From assembly GCA_907163375.1 (NCBI GenBank), contig CAJQUW010008022.1:5001-69000 (forward strand): a stretch of DNA of 64,000 bases, written 5' to 3'. Under the pieces are notes generated by a model. The model saw only the letters and a list, made by a program, of their open reading frames with translations. It searched no databases and had not been told where the DNA came from. Of the stretch, positions 21,116 to 29,029 are shown piece after piece. Within the stretch, counting starts at the first letter, position 1; every line of letters starts with the position of its first letter. Source of the DNA: Prostheceraeus crozeri. Taxonomy: Eukaryota > Platyhelminthes > Polycladida > Euryleptidae. The position numbers and the translations under genes were made by a program.

Positions 21116-21250
21116 CATTACTTACCTGTGCATGTGGCAATCTTTCATCATAGTAAAGTGATCTTTACTGGACTAAAATCTCATGTACAAGCAAATGTGA
21201 TCCTAGACTATCTCATCGAGTATGTACGCACCCAGCGGATTGTAAAATAA
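21116..21250 (+). pseudogene. C-terminal fragment of a TBP-like protein, left edge of Polinton 2
   Basis: A frame of 44 residues that runs out of the repeat block and stops at 21,250, convergent with the protease gene. The stretch VAIFHHSKVIFTGLKSHVQA aligns with the end of TATA-binding protein repeats (pattern IF.SGKVV.TG.KS), followed by a helix LDYLIEYV as in TBP. It is the only plus-strand coding trace of element 2, and its upstream part is absent here. TBP-like kinship is an inference from one short motif. Confidence 0.4.
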
Positions 21251-21276
21251 AAAACAATTTTTCCAACATGATGTTT

Positions 21277-21738
21277 TTATTTCAAATCATGATAGAACTT
21301 ACAAATCATTTTTTCATTAGAGGATGGATTACATGAAAAGTTTTGAATAACAGATACAAATCGAGATACATGTAAACGTTTTAAGATGAAGTACAGTACA
21401 AAAGCACCACACGTTGATGAAAGTGGATGTTGTAGTATGCGTTCATTTCGCTGATCTTGACGCGTATGTTTTCTCAACCACTGCTGTGTTGGTATATTTG
21501 GAGGTTGAGCAAGAGAGTCAAATAGTTCACCACGTCGGTCTTCTCCAATAAAGATCGCTTTCCAATGCTCACCGCCTAAATTCTGTGAATGAGTGTTTAG
21601 CACAATAAAGATGGGATAGTGATTTACTGCAGGTGGTAAGGTATCGAGTGAATAGACATTATCGAAAGCTTTCAACGTCGCTTCGTCTGCATTACGCTGC
21701 ACTTTAGTCTTAATATCGTCAGCAGTCAACCAACTCAT
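21277..21738 (-). CDS. Adenain-like cysteine protease (PRO), Polinton 2 (153 aa)
   Basis: An intact maturation protease. The catalytic His is in GGEHWKAIFIG (about residue 58), the acidic residue in GELFDSLAQPP (about 73), and the oxyanion Gln and nucleophile Cys in RILQHPLSSTCGAFVLYF (about 100-111). Length and order fit the adenovirus/Polinton protease family. Its ATG overlaps the stop codon of the capsid gene upstream, the tightest possible packing. Confidence 0.85.
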   Translation of the reverse strand: MSWLTADDIKTKVQRNADEATLKAFDNVYSLDTLPPAVNHYPIFIVLNTHSQNLGGEHWKAIFIGEDRRGELFDSLAQPPNIPTQQWLRKHTRQDQRNERILQHPLSSTCGAFVLYFILKRLHVSRFVSVIQNFSCNPSSNEKMICKFYHDLK

Positions 21739-23016
21739 TAACGATTATACTGAAGAATCACGTCACGATACTTTGTAATTTCAATATTTGAATCGAAGAC
21801 TGCATAAATTAATACATTGATCGTCTCAGGTAGTGTTCTTTTGAACGTCAAATCCAAACGAATATTATGAGGCACGTTCGCTTGACGATAGGGGGCACTA
21901 ATATCGCTGTCAGCAGTCAAATCAAGTGCATAAATAGTATATCCACTCTTAAACTCTTTCATAGTGAGTCCGTTGGTGTCATCCGTATTGTAAAAGCCAA
22001 AGACATCCATAAAATCAATATAACTGCGCATAAATTGATCCGCAGCAAAATCTGGTTTGTAGGGTGGACCAGGATGACTCACACCATTTACACGTAAAGC
22101 AATTTCACTTAACTGATTGTGTTTAAAATTGAAAGGATTCTTCTTTATATTACCATTAAATGCATCATTTTCAACCATTGCCACCATGAGGAGCTTCGGT
22201 GCTTCCGATGGAAAGAGGCCATCTTTCATGAAACTGTTTTGATCTTTCGGAATTGTAAAGGTGAGAAGCTTTGTATGCTGAACGGGGTAAATGGCATTTT
22301 GGCGGTTAAGACCTTCAGCATGTCCTCTAATGACACTTGGATTCGGTACTACTCGACGAATGTAAAGTGCAATATCTTCCACATGAATTCTAAAATTGTC
22401 AACTTTAGCAAATGCATTCAGCGCAAATTCAGGCTTATTCAATGTCAGCTTGAGTCGCATGCTGGTATTACAGAGTAAAAAACTTTGACTGTCTAAAGAA
22501 GTCTAAATTCAGCGGACCATATAGCTGACATACTCTACTATCTTTAATCATAGCAGATCGCTTTACAAAGCCACTGTTTGTTTCAACATCAAATTTTCCT
22601 GCTTCATCTCTGTACCATCCCATGGCTTCCATATGACTTTTTTGTGCTGCTGGATGAAACTGTAATACATGATTGAAATATTATTTATAGGGATAATCGC
22701 TTTGACCACCTTCCACCTGCTGCTCTCCAATCGTTAGAGAAACATCACGAAGTAATGTAGTCAATGGTAAATTGTTCAGTCCAACTTTATGTGTATCGTC
22801 AATAGCAGTTCCATCTGCTTGCTGAATTCTAAACCTCAAATCAACCATCGCATAACTCAAATCTATGTAGTCATCACTACCACCAGGAATAACAAATTCA
22901 ATGGGGCCAGCATTCTCAGCTGTTCGAGGATGATAATCTACAATACTTGAACTAAGAATATCTGTCTGTATGGCTTGTTGATCGAACAAACAAAAACCGG
23001 AAGTTTTACACTCCAT
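21738..23016 (-). pseudogene. Major capsid protein (double jelly-roll), Polinton 2
   Basis: The N-terminal part (from 23,016) has VDYHPRTAENAGPIEFVIPG, the DDYIDLSYAMVDLRFRI strand and the TLLRDVSLTIGEQQVEG loop of Polinton capsids. The C-terminal part has IALYIRRVVPNPSVIRGHAE, QNAIYPVQHTKLLTFTIP, NDAFNGNIKKNPFNF and TLPETINVLIYAVFDSNIEI, all strongly conserved in the family. It forms the main shell. It lies between the pVI-like gene and the protease. It is not open throughout. Confidence 0.85.
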
Positions 23017-23018
23017 AA

Positions 23019-23474
23019 TTAGAAGTTATGGCAGCGTCGTCGTTTAGCGCCTGATGAATGATTAGAGCCTCTGCGACGTTTGCGTGAATGCCTTTTGACT
23101 GAAGATCGCACCTTACCAGCTCCGCGATGTTTCCTCCTTCCTTTTTTCATTCGTTTAGGTGATTTCTTTCCTTGAGTAACACCAGCAAAGGGCTGCTTCA
23201 ATGTTTTTAAACCGCGTTCCTTCCCACGATTCAACAAACTGCTCTTAAAACTTCTACCTCTGGAAAGATCACTAGCAACATCACCAGCAAAGCCAACGGC
23301 ATTACTTAAAACATTTCGTTTTAAAGATCTACCGACATTGGATATGAGAGGTGCTACAACAGATTTCAGTGCACCAAGTAAGCTACCTCCACGTTGGCGG
23401 CGAGCGCCGATGTAAATTTGTCCTCCACCACTTACATAGGAGGGTCGTGAATAAAATGAGGCAGTTGGATTCAT
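23019..23474 (-). CDS. pVI-like minor capsid/core protein, Polinton 2 (151 aa)
   Basis: An intact frame. The N-terminus YIGARRQRGGSLLGALKSVV has the arginine-rich 'GA(R)xQRGxG' motif and amphipathic hydrophobic helix of adenovirus pVI/pX-like proteins, which are released by the protease and disrupt endosomal membranes. The C-terminal half is extremely basic (KKGRRKHRGAGK, KRHSRKRRRGS), suggesting DNA binding in the core. Its stop lies 3 bases before the capsid start. Confidence 0.7.
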   Translation of the reverse strand: MNPTASFYSRPSYVSGGGQIYIGARRQRGGSLLGALKSVVAPLISNVGRSLKRNVLSNAVGFAGDVASDLSRGRSFKSSLLNRGKERGLKTLKQPFAGVTQGKKSPKRMKKGRRKHRGAGKVRSSVKRHSRKRRRGSNHSSGAKRRRCHNF

Positions 23475-23515
23475 AGCTCAAACCCTAAACATTGTTATTT
23501 ACAACTTTGCATGAA

Positions 23516-24605
23516 TCACTGTCGATCACTTAGATGAAAGATGTCGGCACGACGCATCCAAGAGTTCATACTTGAAGGATAACCAGTCCATTTAACAAGA
23601 CACCATTCTTCACCTTGCCGTTTTTTACATCGAATGATTTTCTCTACCAAATGTGTTTCACTTTCAGTGACTACCTCAATCTCATCGCGGTAAAAGCTAC
23701 CCTCAATTTCTTCATTATCGTAATCTTTCAACTTGTAGGTGGTCGGAGAGTCTTTTTGATTAATCCTTGATACTGTAAATACCTCCTCTGTCCAATTCGG
23801 AAGGTACCCTTTAGCAAAAACACTCTTCACTTTTGAGATACGAACTTTATCACCAATTTTCACATCACTTTTCACATGAGTGCGTTTACGTTGGAATGAT
23901 TCGCGCACTTTATCTACATTGTCAGCATTTACATCTACTGGTCTGAGTCCAATAGAACGATGGATAGAGTGATTGTAGGCATGGAGTGTATCTTGTAGAA
24001 CCTTTGTCCAATTTTGTGTCAAGTTGGCAGTAAAATGTCGCCACAAGCGATTTTTTAATGTGCGATTAAAACGTTCAACGAGTGCAGCTTTATAAGCACT
24101 CTTTACACTAAACAACTCAGTGTCATGCCTCTCAAATAATCTTGTCACATGCTGATTTTCAAACTCTTTTCCTTGATCACTCTGAATTCTTTTTGGAATG
24201 CGACCTTCTCGAAAAATTGTTTAGAATGCTTTTGCTACTGCTTTCCCTTCTTTAGTTTTTAAAGGTTGAGCCCACGCATAACGCTAGAAAATATCAATGA
24301 CGGTTAAAATAAAATTATCGCCCGAGTTATGTTTTGAAATGGAAGCAACATCACACAAATCTGCTTGCCACTATTCATCGATGTCATGAACAATATAATG
24401 GCGGGTGCGGTACTTCTTTTTCGCTTGTTTGTGGAGTGTATAGGTAGCCTGACCCTTTAACCATCGTTTCACTTGTGATTGTGGAAGACCACTCGCTTTT
24501 GATAATTTCTTGATCGATGCAAATCCTGCCGGATGTTTTACATCATAATAGATTGACTTCAAACGCTCAGTCGATGACGACTGACTCTTTTTTCTCCTTC
24601 TCATT
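23516..24605 (-). pseudogene. Retroviral-type integrase with chromodomain (INT), Polinton 2
   Basis: From 24,605 downward the minus strand shows the N-terminal helical module (SIYYDVKHPAGFASIKKLSK, SQVKRWLKGQATYTLHKQAK), then remnants of the DDE core, then KAALVERFNRTLKNRLWRHF with the third catalytic residue. A KIGDKVRISK..F.KGYLPNWTEEVF module follows, and last a chromodomain (VEKIIRCKKRQGEEWCLVKW). This is the usual Polinton integrase layout, and it inserts the element with a short target duplication. It has about two breaks. Confidence 0.85.
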
Positions 24606-24782
24606 TTTTTGTTTTCTTGCCTTTCTACATTTACAACAACTGCAGCATTTAGCTTTAGCGGTTTTGCGATCGTGTTCACATTGCTTAGGGGTTTCATTGT
24701 GAGAGCTGGCGCAGCAAGTGCAAGTGACAACGACATTCACCTCTGGCGGCTCATTACATGGCAAGCAACACATCTGCTTCAT
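24567..24782 (-). CDS. Small cysteine-rich protein, Polinton 2 (71 aa)
   Basis: A 71-residue frame with 13 Cys: MKQMCCLPCN, TCTCCASSHNE, CEHDRK and KCCSCCKCRKARK, then a Lys/Glu-rich tail. Several C-x2-C and CC pairs suggest metal binding. It starts two bases after the stop of the next gene upstream and overlaps the start of the integrase region in another frame. I know no family for it. It could be a true small gene or a composition effect of the integrase N-terminus read in another frame, but its regular packing favours a gene. Confidence 0.4.
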   Translation of the reverse strand: MKQMCCLPCNEPPEVNVVVTCTCCASSHNETPKQCEHDRKTAKAKCCSCCKCRKARKQKNEKEKKESVVID

Positions 24783-24783
24783 A

Positions 24784-25476
24784 TTAATAGTCTGAGAACA
24801 TGTATTTCCTGGGAGGAGATGTTTTACGTTTTCCTTTTACTAGTTTTAGTGGTGATGTAGATCTACGTCGAGTTCTTCCTCTTGTTTGCTTAGTGAGTGT
24901 GGGAGGGGATGTAGCAGGTGACGTCTTAAACCAATTTGTTGGCATTTTCATCGTCTGAAGCATTGGAGCAGTAGCCACTGTTGAATCAAGTTCTTTCAAT
25001 GTCTCATTATTCAAAGCAAATTTTGGTACATTATGCTTTTTCAATAGTTTAAGAAAGTATGACCAACCAGGTGGAACATAGCCCTGACGGCGCTTTCTAC
25101 GTGTCGCATACTGAATCAAGTCTTCATAACGTGAAGCATCAATCACTTTATTTTCATCTGTAATGATTTCTCCTCTATCATTTACATTGAGATGGGGTTC
25201 AATACTGTTGAAAAGAGATATGGTATGTGCGCGAGATGCTAAAGGTGTAGCAGTCGATACAGAGTCACGCATCTTATTCTTCAAGTTTTTCAATTGCTCA
25301 ACAGTTTCCGATTGGAATAATACAGCACGATGTGGATCTTTGATGTGAACATTTTGCTGATAATCTATTTCTTTCCTATACATTTGATTTGCAAGAGGTT
25401 GCTTTACTTGCTGCATGGCAGTCAATTGTACATATTCATCCTGAGGAATAACAATCATGCGAGAATAAGAACTCAT
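24784..25476 (-). CDS. Conserved Polinton protein, unknown function (230 aa)
   Basis: An intact frame starting MSSYSRMIVIPQDEYVQL, a start shared by many unannotated Polinton proteins. The middle has a helical QLKNLKNKMR region, then a conserved GYVPPGWSYFLKLLKKHNVP box with KFALNNETLKEL. The C-terminus is rich in Ser, Pro and Arg. The GW.(Y/E)FLKLLK box looks like a small helical domain, and the basic tail suggests nucleic-acid contact. The ATG overlaps the stop of the ATPase gene by four bases (ATGA). Confidence 0.6.
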   Translation of the reverse strand: MSSYSRMIVIPQDEYVQLTAMQQVKQPLANQMYRKEIDYQQNVHIKDPHRAVLFQSETVEQLKNLKNKMRDSVSTATPLASRAHTISLFNSIEPHLNVNDRGEIITDENKVIDASRYEDLIQYATRRKRRQGYVPPGWSYFLKLLKKHNVPKFALNNETLKELDSTVATAPMLQTMKMPTNWFKTSPATSPPTLTKQTRGRTRRRSTSPLKLVKGKRKTSPPRKYMFSDY

Positions 25477-26138
25477 AGTTTGTAGATAATCATGGGAGTT
25501 TTCAAAATATCACTTCGAAATCTAAATTCTTCCGGACACTCTTGCGTAAAGTCAATGAATAAGTAACCGTATGGTTTTTCAGTAGCTGCTTGAAAAATTT
25601 CAATTAAGGCTTTTGATCCTCTGGGTGCAACTTGTCGCGCTAAAATTTCAAATTGACTTTTATCTCGCGGATTCTTGAAAATAGCATAATAGTGTGTATT
25701 CAGGTTTCGTGTACGAGCTTCTTTTCCATCAGGAAACAAATTTTGTGTGATGTAGATGATAAAGCACCTTTTATGATGTGCTGCATGAGTGAACATATCT
25801 GTAACATCTTATGAATTCTTACTATTTTTTAATAAATCACCCAATACAACAACATCATTAGACTGAAGTTTATCCACTGCAATAATTCCTTCATGTCGAA
25901 TAAAGTTGCGACTTTGCAATTCCTGAAACGGCGACGGTTGATAAATACCATAACACCAAATCACTCGATTGATAGGTTCCTTAAACAACTCCCTTCTTTT
26001 ATCCAATAAATTCAGCGTGAAAACAGTTTTACCTGCATGAGATGGACCTGATACAGTCAGAACTTTATCACATTGAAGTCTGAAATCCATTTTATTACTT
26101 TGAGATTCAACATTTGCATAATTAACGCTTAGAGCCAA
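25473..26138 (-). pseudogene. Genome-packaging ATPase (A32/FtsK type), Polinton 2
   Basis: Walker A is GPSHAGKT (about residue 30 from 26,138), followed by the family signature INRVIWCYGIYQP. DVVVLGDLL is the Walker B region. The C-terminal part has FTHAAHHKRCFIIYITQNLF, LNTHYYAIFKNPRDKSQ and KPYGYLFIDFTQ, which are hallmark motifs of the animal Polinton ATPase. It drives DNA packaging. The start overlaps the end of the pX-like gene by 17 bases. It is not open throughout. Confidence 0.85.
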
Positions 26139-26472
26139 AGATATTACCCAATAGGTTGCCCACGACAGGAGCTAACATAAGAAGTATTGCTGAAAGGAAA
26201 CCGCCCTTTTGTGTTAGAGTTTTCCTCTTTCTTTGAAGGGTGACTTTAGGATTGGAGATGAAACGCAATATTGTGGCATATCGCTTAAGTAACTTTCGTT
26301 GTTTTGGCGCTAATTTCTTCGTCCTCAACTTTCTGACATGAGAAATAATTTCACGAATGAATTTATCGTTAGCATGTCGTATAGCATTGTATCGCTGATT
26401 TGCTTTCATTCGTCGGAGAGCTTGAATGGCTGAAGAAAACTTTGAAGACTTTAGACTTTTACGTTTCGCCAT
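26122..26472 (-). CDS. pX-like basic/hydrophobic protein, Polinton 2 (116 aa)
   Basis: An intact frame. The first 85 residues are highly basic and helical (MAKRKSLKSSKFSSAIQAL, KLAPKQRKLLKRYATILRFI), followed by QKGGFLSAILLMLAPVVGNL and LGNIFGSKR. The 'basic helix, RKRK.L.QKGG, hydrophobic GGFL..LL.P' plan is conserved in many Polintons and resembles adenovirus pX: condensation of the genome plus membrane interaction. It overlaps the ATPase start. Confidence 0.65.
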   Translation of the reverse strand: MAKRKSLKSSKFSSAIQALRRMKANQRYNAIRHANDKFIREIISHVRKLRTKKLAPKQRKLLKRYATILRFISNPKVTLQRKRKTLTQKGGFLSAILLMLAPVVGNLLGNIFGSKR

Positions 26473-26523
26473 TTTCCGTGTTAGTCTTTGCTAAAACCTA
26501 TCTTTACCACATTTGCATAGGTA

Positions 26524-26847
26524 CTAACTATTGCGACATAAGTGACACTCGAAATGAGCAATATCACAGTGGTTACATTTGCAAAGTTGAATGCAATTAC
26601 GTATGAAACAGCGTTGACAAAAAGCATGCTTACATCTCTTGAAGATGCGCTTTTCATTTCCATCCTTTCGCTTACATACATCACAACACATAGTTTCACC
26701 GTTACTGATGTCTATAGCAAGTCTTTTTGAAGATATGAATTTGCTAGCCTTTTCTAAATAATAGACGCATGTACACAAGGAATATACTTCGAGAGTGAGC
26801 AGACATAGCTCGAAAACCAGTTGTGCTACAATCAAGTACCACTGCAT
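26524..26847 (-). CDS. RING-like zinc-binding protein with N-terminal hydrophobic segment, Polinton 2
   Basis: The ATG at 26,847 starts MQWYLIVAQLVFELCLLTLE, a probable signal anchor or membrane segment. After about 50 residues comes CCDVCKRKDGNEKRIFKRCK, then HAFCQRCF, then CKCNHCDIAHFECHLC. The C-x2-C ... C-x-H-x2-C-x2-C ... C-x2-C order is RING-like (E3 ligase type), with loop lengths shorter than classic RINGs. An E3 acting on host membranes is an inference. It lies 2 bases after the next upstream gene. Confidence 0.5.
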   Translation of the reverse strand: MQWYLIVAQLVFELCLLTLEVYSLCTCVYYLEKASKFISSKRLAIDISNGETMCCDVCKRKDGNEKRIFKRCKHAFCQRCFIRNCIQLCKCNHCDIAHFECHLCRNS

Positions 26848-26849
26848 TT

Positions 26850-27257
26850 TCAATTTTTCTTTATGGAAAGTTGAATGTGAATATCTGAAATCGCTTCAAT
26901 CACTAGACTGCTACCATGATGGTTAAATGCGTTAAGACGTTCAGCAATTTTTATCATGTCTTTTAAAAAATTCTTCGGGTGATCTACCACTTCCATTGAA
27001 TAAGAAGCAAAATGGAAAGAGCGACTTTCCACCTCTTCCTTTCCAAAATGACTAAACTTAATTTTCGCAACTAATCGCGCCATGACAATGCTATCAGAGA
27101 ATGTATTCATTAACTCTAGAAATAGAGTGCTAGCATCATCGACCACTGCTTCGATGTCGGTCTCATCTTTATGAAAATTTATCACATAATCTTGAACAGC
27201 TCCTTTTAAACTTTGCCTATGAAAATGTAATGTTCCGCAGTCGTTTGAGAAAGACAT
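26850..27257 (-). CDS. Unknown Polinton protein resembling the polymerase N-terminal extension (135 aa)
   Basis: An intact 135-residue frame. The stretch VESRSFHFASYSMEVVD, a following helix, then GSSLVIEAISDIHIQLS, recalls the segment before the exonuclease of Polinton/adintovirus polymerases (pattern F.F.S ... GSGW.(I/L)..I..(I/L)). The catalytic domains are absent, as the next frame is the RING-like gene. It could be a free-standing gene in this lineage or the remnant of a lost polymerase. Confidence 0.4.
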   Translation of the reverse strand: MSFSNDCGTLHFHRQSLKGAVQDYVINFHKDETDIEAVVDDASTLFLELMNTFSDSIVMARLVAKIKFSHFGKEEVESRSFHFASYSMEVVDHPKNFLKDMIKIAERLNAFNHHGSSLVIEAISDIHIQLSIKKN

Positions 27258-27341
27258 GATCGCCCTTTATCTAACCCATCCATTGCATGAAAACAACTCT
27301 TCTCATAGAAACATTTATTGAATAATAGTAACAAGCATGCA

Positions 27342-27872
27342 TTATAAATCAATGGTTTGAAAGAGATAAAATAGATACAGCTGGTAACTATCATACAGCG
27401 AGCAATGATAACCATACAGGACTTTGGCAGTGCTGAGGTAAGGAGGAAAGAAGCATTGGTTATGAACGTAGCTACTACAACGAACAGACAAAATAGGAAC
27501 AGACAAATCCTTAAAACGTTTCGTGACTTCATGATAATGTTGATTCACTCTACTATCCCAAGGTGGGAGCAAAATATCATCAATGATTAGATTGGGAAAT
27601 ACTTTCCTCTCCTTACCAGGATTATTACAAAAGATGCGTATAACATTGAAAGCAGCTAACCATCGTTTAAAGTCAATAAGAAGAGCACTCTCACAAGAAA
27701 AACCATAGTCTTGCAAATATTTCAGATTAAGTCCATGAATGTGTTTTCTCGCCCATTGATCAACATTGGGATCGCAGTTGGCATGTTGATGATAGACACT
27801 GACAATCTGATATGTCCAATTGTTCATAGCAATAGCACTGAGCTCCTGTACAGGTTCACCCTCACAATCCAT
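27342..27872 (-). CDS. DEDD exonuclease-like protein, Polinton 2 (176 aa)
   Basis: The frame starts with MDCEGEPVQELSAIAMNNW, a D-x-E motif as in exonuclease motif I of the RNase H-fold DEDD family. WARKHIHGLNLKYLQDYGF, VIRIFCNNPGKERKVF and DILLPPWDSR follow, and near the end YGYHCSLYDSYQLYLFYL resembles the H-x4-D motif III. Comparable proteins occur in other animal Polintons without an assigned role. A 3'-5' exonuclease for proofreading or end processing is inferred. The true start may lie upstream, since the first visible residue of motif I is next to the N-terminus. Confidence 0.5.
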   Translation of the reverse strand: MDCEGEPVQELSAIAMNNWTYQIVSVYHQHANCDPNVDQWARKHIHGLNLKYLQDYGFSCESALLIDFKRWLAAFNVIRIFCNNPGKERKVFPNLIIDDILLPPWDSRVNQHYHEVTKRFKDLSVPILSVRCSSYVHNQCFFPPYLSTAKVLYGYHCSLYDSYQLYLFYLFQTIDL

Positions 27873-27924
27873 AAAAATGATGATAGAAGCCTAAAACGGA
27901 AATTTACACATCTAAGGAAACGTT

Positions 27925-28125
27925 CTATAACATATTACAAAATGAAGAATTACATCGATGCTTTTCACGACAAAATACACAAATGATATGATGGCAACGA
28001 AGAAGTAAAATGTATCTAATAAGACCACGTCTACGACACTCAAAGCACATAAGCGAATTGTCATAGGGTAGAGTTAGGAAAGGACTAGTAATTCTCTTTC
28101 TTTGATTTGCGTTTTGAGGCAGCAT
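27925..28125 (-). CDS. Second small RING-like zinc-binding protein, Polinton 2 (66 aa)
   Basis: The start is placed at MLPQNANQRKRI (28,125), inside a slightly longer frame. The core is CFECRRRGLIRYILLLRC, then HHIICVFCREKHRCNSSFC. The C-x2-C, CHH-x2-C-x2-C and C-x4-C spacing is RING-like but minimal. It overlaps the 3' end of the upstream gene in another frame, in line with the tight packing of the element. It differs in sequence from the RING-like gene at 26,524-26,847. Confidence 0.45.
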   Translation of the reverse strand: MLPQNANQRKRITSPFLTLPYDNSLMCFECRRRGLIRYILLLRCHHIICVFCREKHRCNSSFCNML

Positions 28126-28859
28126 TCTTCTCCGACTTGCGCTTCGTACCACTGCTGTTAAGGATTTGATCAATTATGTCGTCCACGTTGGGTGGTTTTG
28201 GAATATATAGGATGGATTCCATATGCATGGAGAGAGAGGCTATTTTATTATCCTTGTGACGACCATAATATAGCCCATTCACTTAGAAAAGGATATCCCA
28301 AGTACCTTCTCAGAGCTCGTCGCATGTGATGGGTGTTGAATGATGTCCCTCCTTCTTATAGTAAGTACACCAATGTGATACCGGTAGGCAAATTTGATTA
28401 CCATCCCAAATCTTTCTATAGGGAGTATCCTTGTCATCTCTCGCCTTCCACTCTTGAGCAAGAGGAGTAGGAATGTCCATATTTAATGTCACGTACTCCT
28501 CAATAATATCAAGTTGGTGGCGAATGTACGGACTCACGGGGATCAGTATGTAGTCCCCATACTGATTGCGCATTATCTTGACATCCGTGGAAGGGAGCAT
28601 TCCCGTTTGGAGTACTACGCCATGATCGTCATAACGCAAGACTTGTTTAAATTTACGCTGTAGCGGTGTAGGATTATGTACCTTGGTTGTTTCTTCCACT
28701 GGCCTCAATTGTAGATGATCTGATCGTAGCGAACCTTGTAACGTTTGACCGCCATTTTGTCCTACTAGTGCAGCAGATGGAGTAGATGCCTGAAAATGAA
28801 AAAGATTGTATTAAGTTTACGTTCAAGGGAGGAGAGGGAGGGAAGTAGCGACTTACCAT
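28085..28859 (-). pseudogene. Conserved Polinton protein with an intron right after the start codon, Polinton 2
   Basis: The first exon is the ATG alone (28,857-28,859), followed by GTAAGT and a 67-bp intron (28,790-28,856) ending in a pyrimidine tract and TTTTCAG. The second exon begins ASTPSAALVGQNGG and continues with GVVLQTGMLPSTDVKIMRN, YGDYILIPVSPYIRHQL, IWDGNQICLPVSHWCTYYK and an MHMESILYIPKPPNV stretch. These match a protein found in many animal Polintons (LPSSDIKIM, I.ISPFI, WC.YFK) with unknown role. This is the first gene after the TATA box. It has one or two breaks. Confidence 0.6.
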
Positions 28860-28960
28860 TTTAGTTGGATAATAGAACAGGGAACTAGAGAGAGAGAAAA
28901 TGTGCGTCCGTCACTCGTGTGATTCAACGATGGAATGATTCTCACTGTGGAAGGCTCGCT

Positions 28961-28970
28961 ATTTATATAG
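28961..28970 (-). promoter_or_regulatory. TATA box for the minus-strand gene array of Polinton 2
   Basis: The minus strand reads CTATATAAATAGC about 100 bases before the ATG at 28,859. It is a consensus TATA box at a fitting distance for a short 5' leader, and the only strong candidate promoter for the whole array. Confidence 0.6.
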
Positions 28971-29029
28971 AAATGCTTGATTCTCATTGGATGATGATCC
29001 TCATTGGACAATAACATCAAGCTGATTTC

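Larger units (their letters stand above)
21112..28990 (-). mobile_element. Polinton (Maverick) element 2, truncated fossil
   Basis: A second Polinton with normal base composition and proteins only distantly related to those of element 1. All its genes but one read on the minus strand, packed with gaps of a few bases or short overlaps. Present are protease, major capsid, pVI-like protein, integrase, ATPase, pX-like protein, a DEDD exonuclease-like protein and small cysteine-rich proteins. The polymerase core and penton are not seen. The left side stops at the repeat block of element 1, within a plus-strand frame. The right limit may extend into the satellite to about 30,020. It is broken, with about six breaks. 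Confidence 0.85.
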
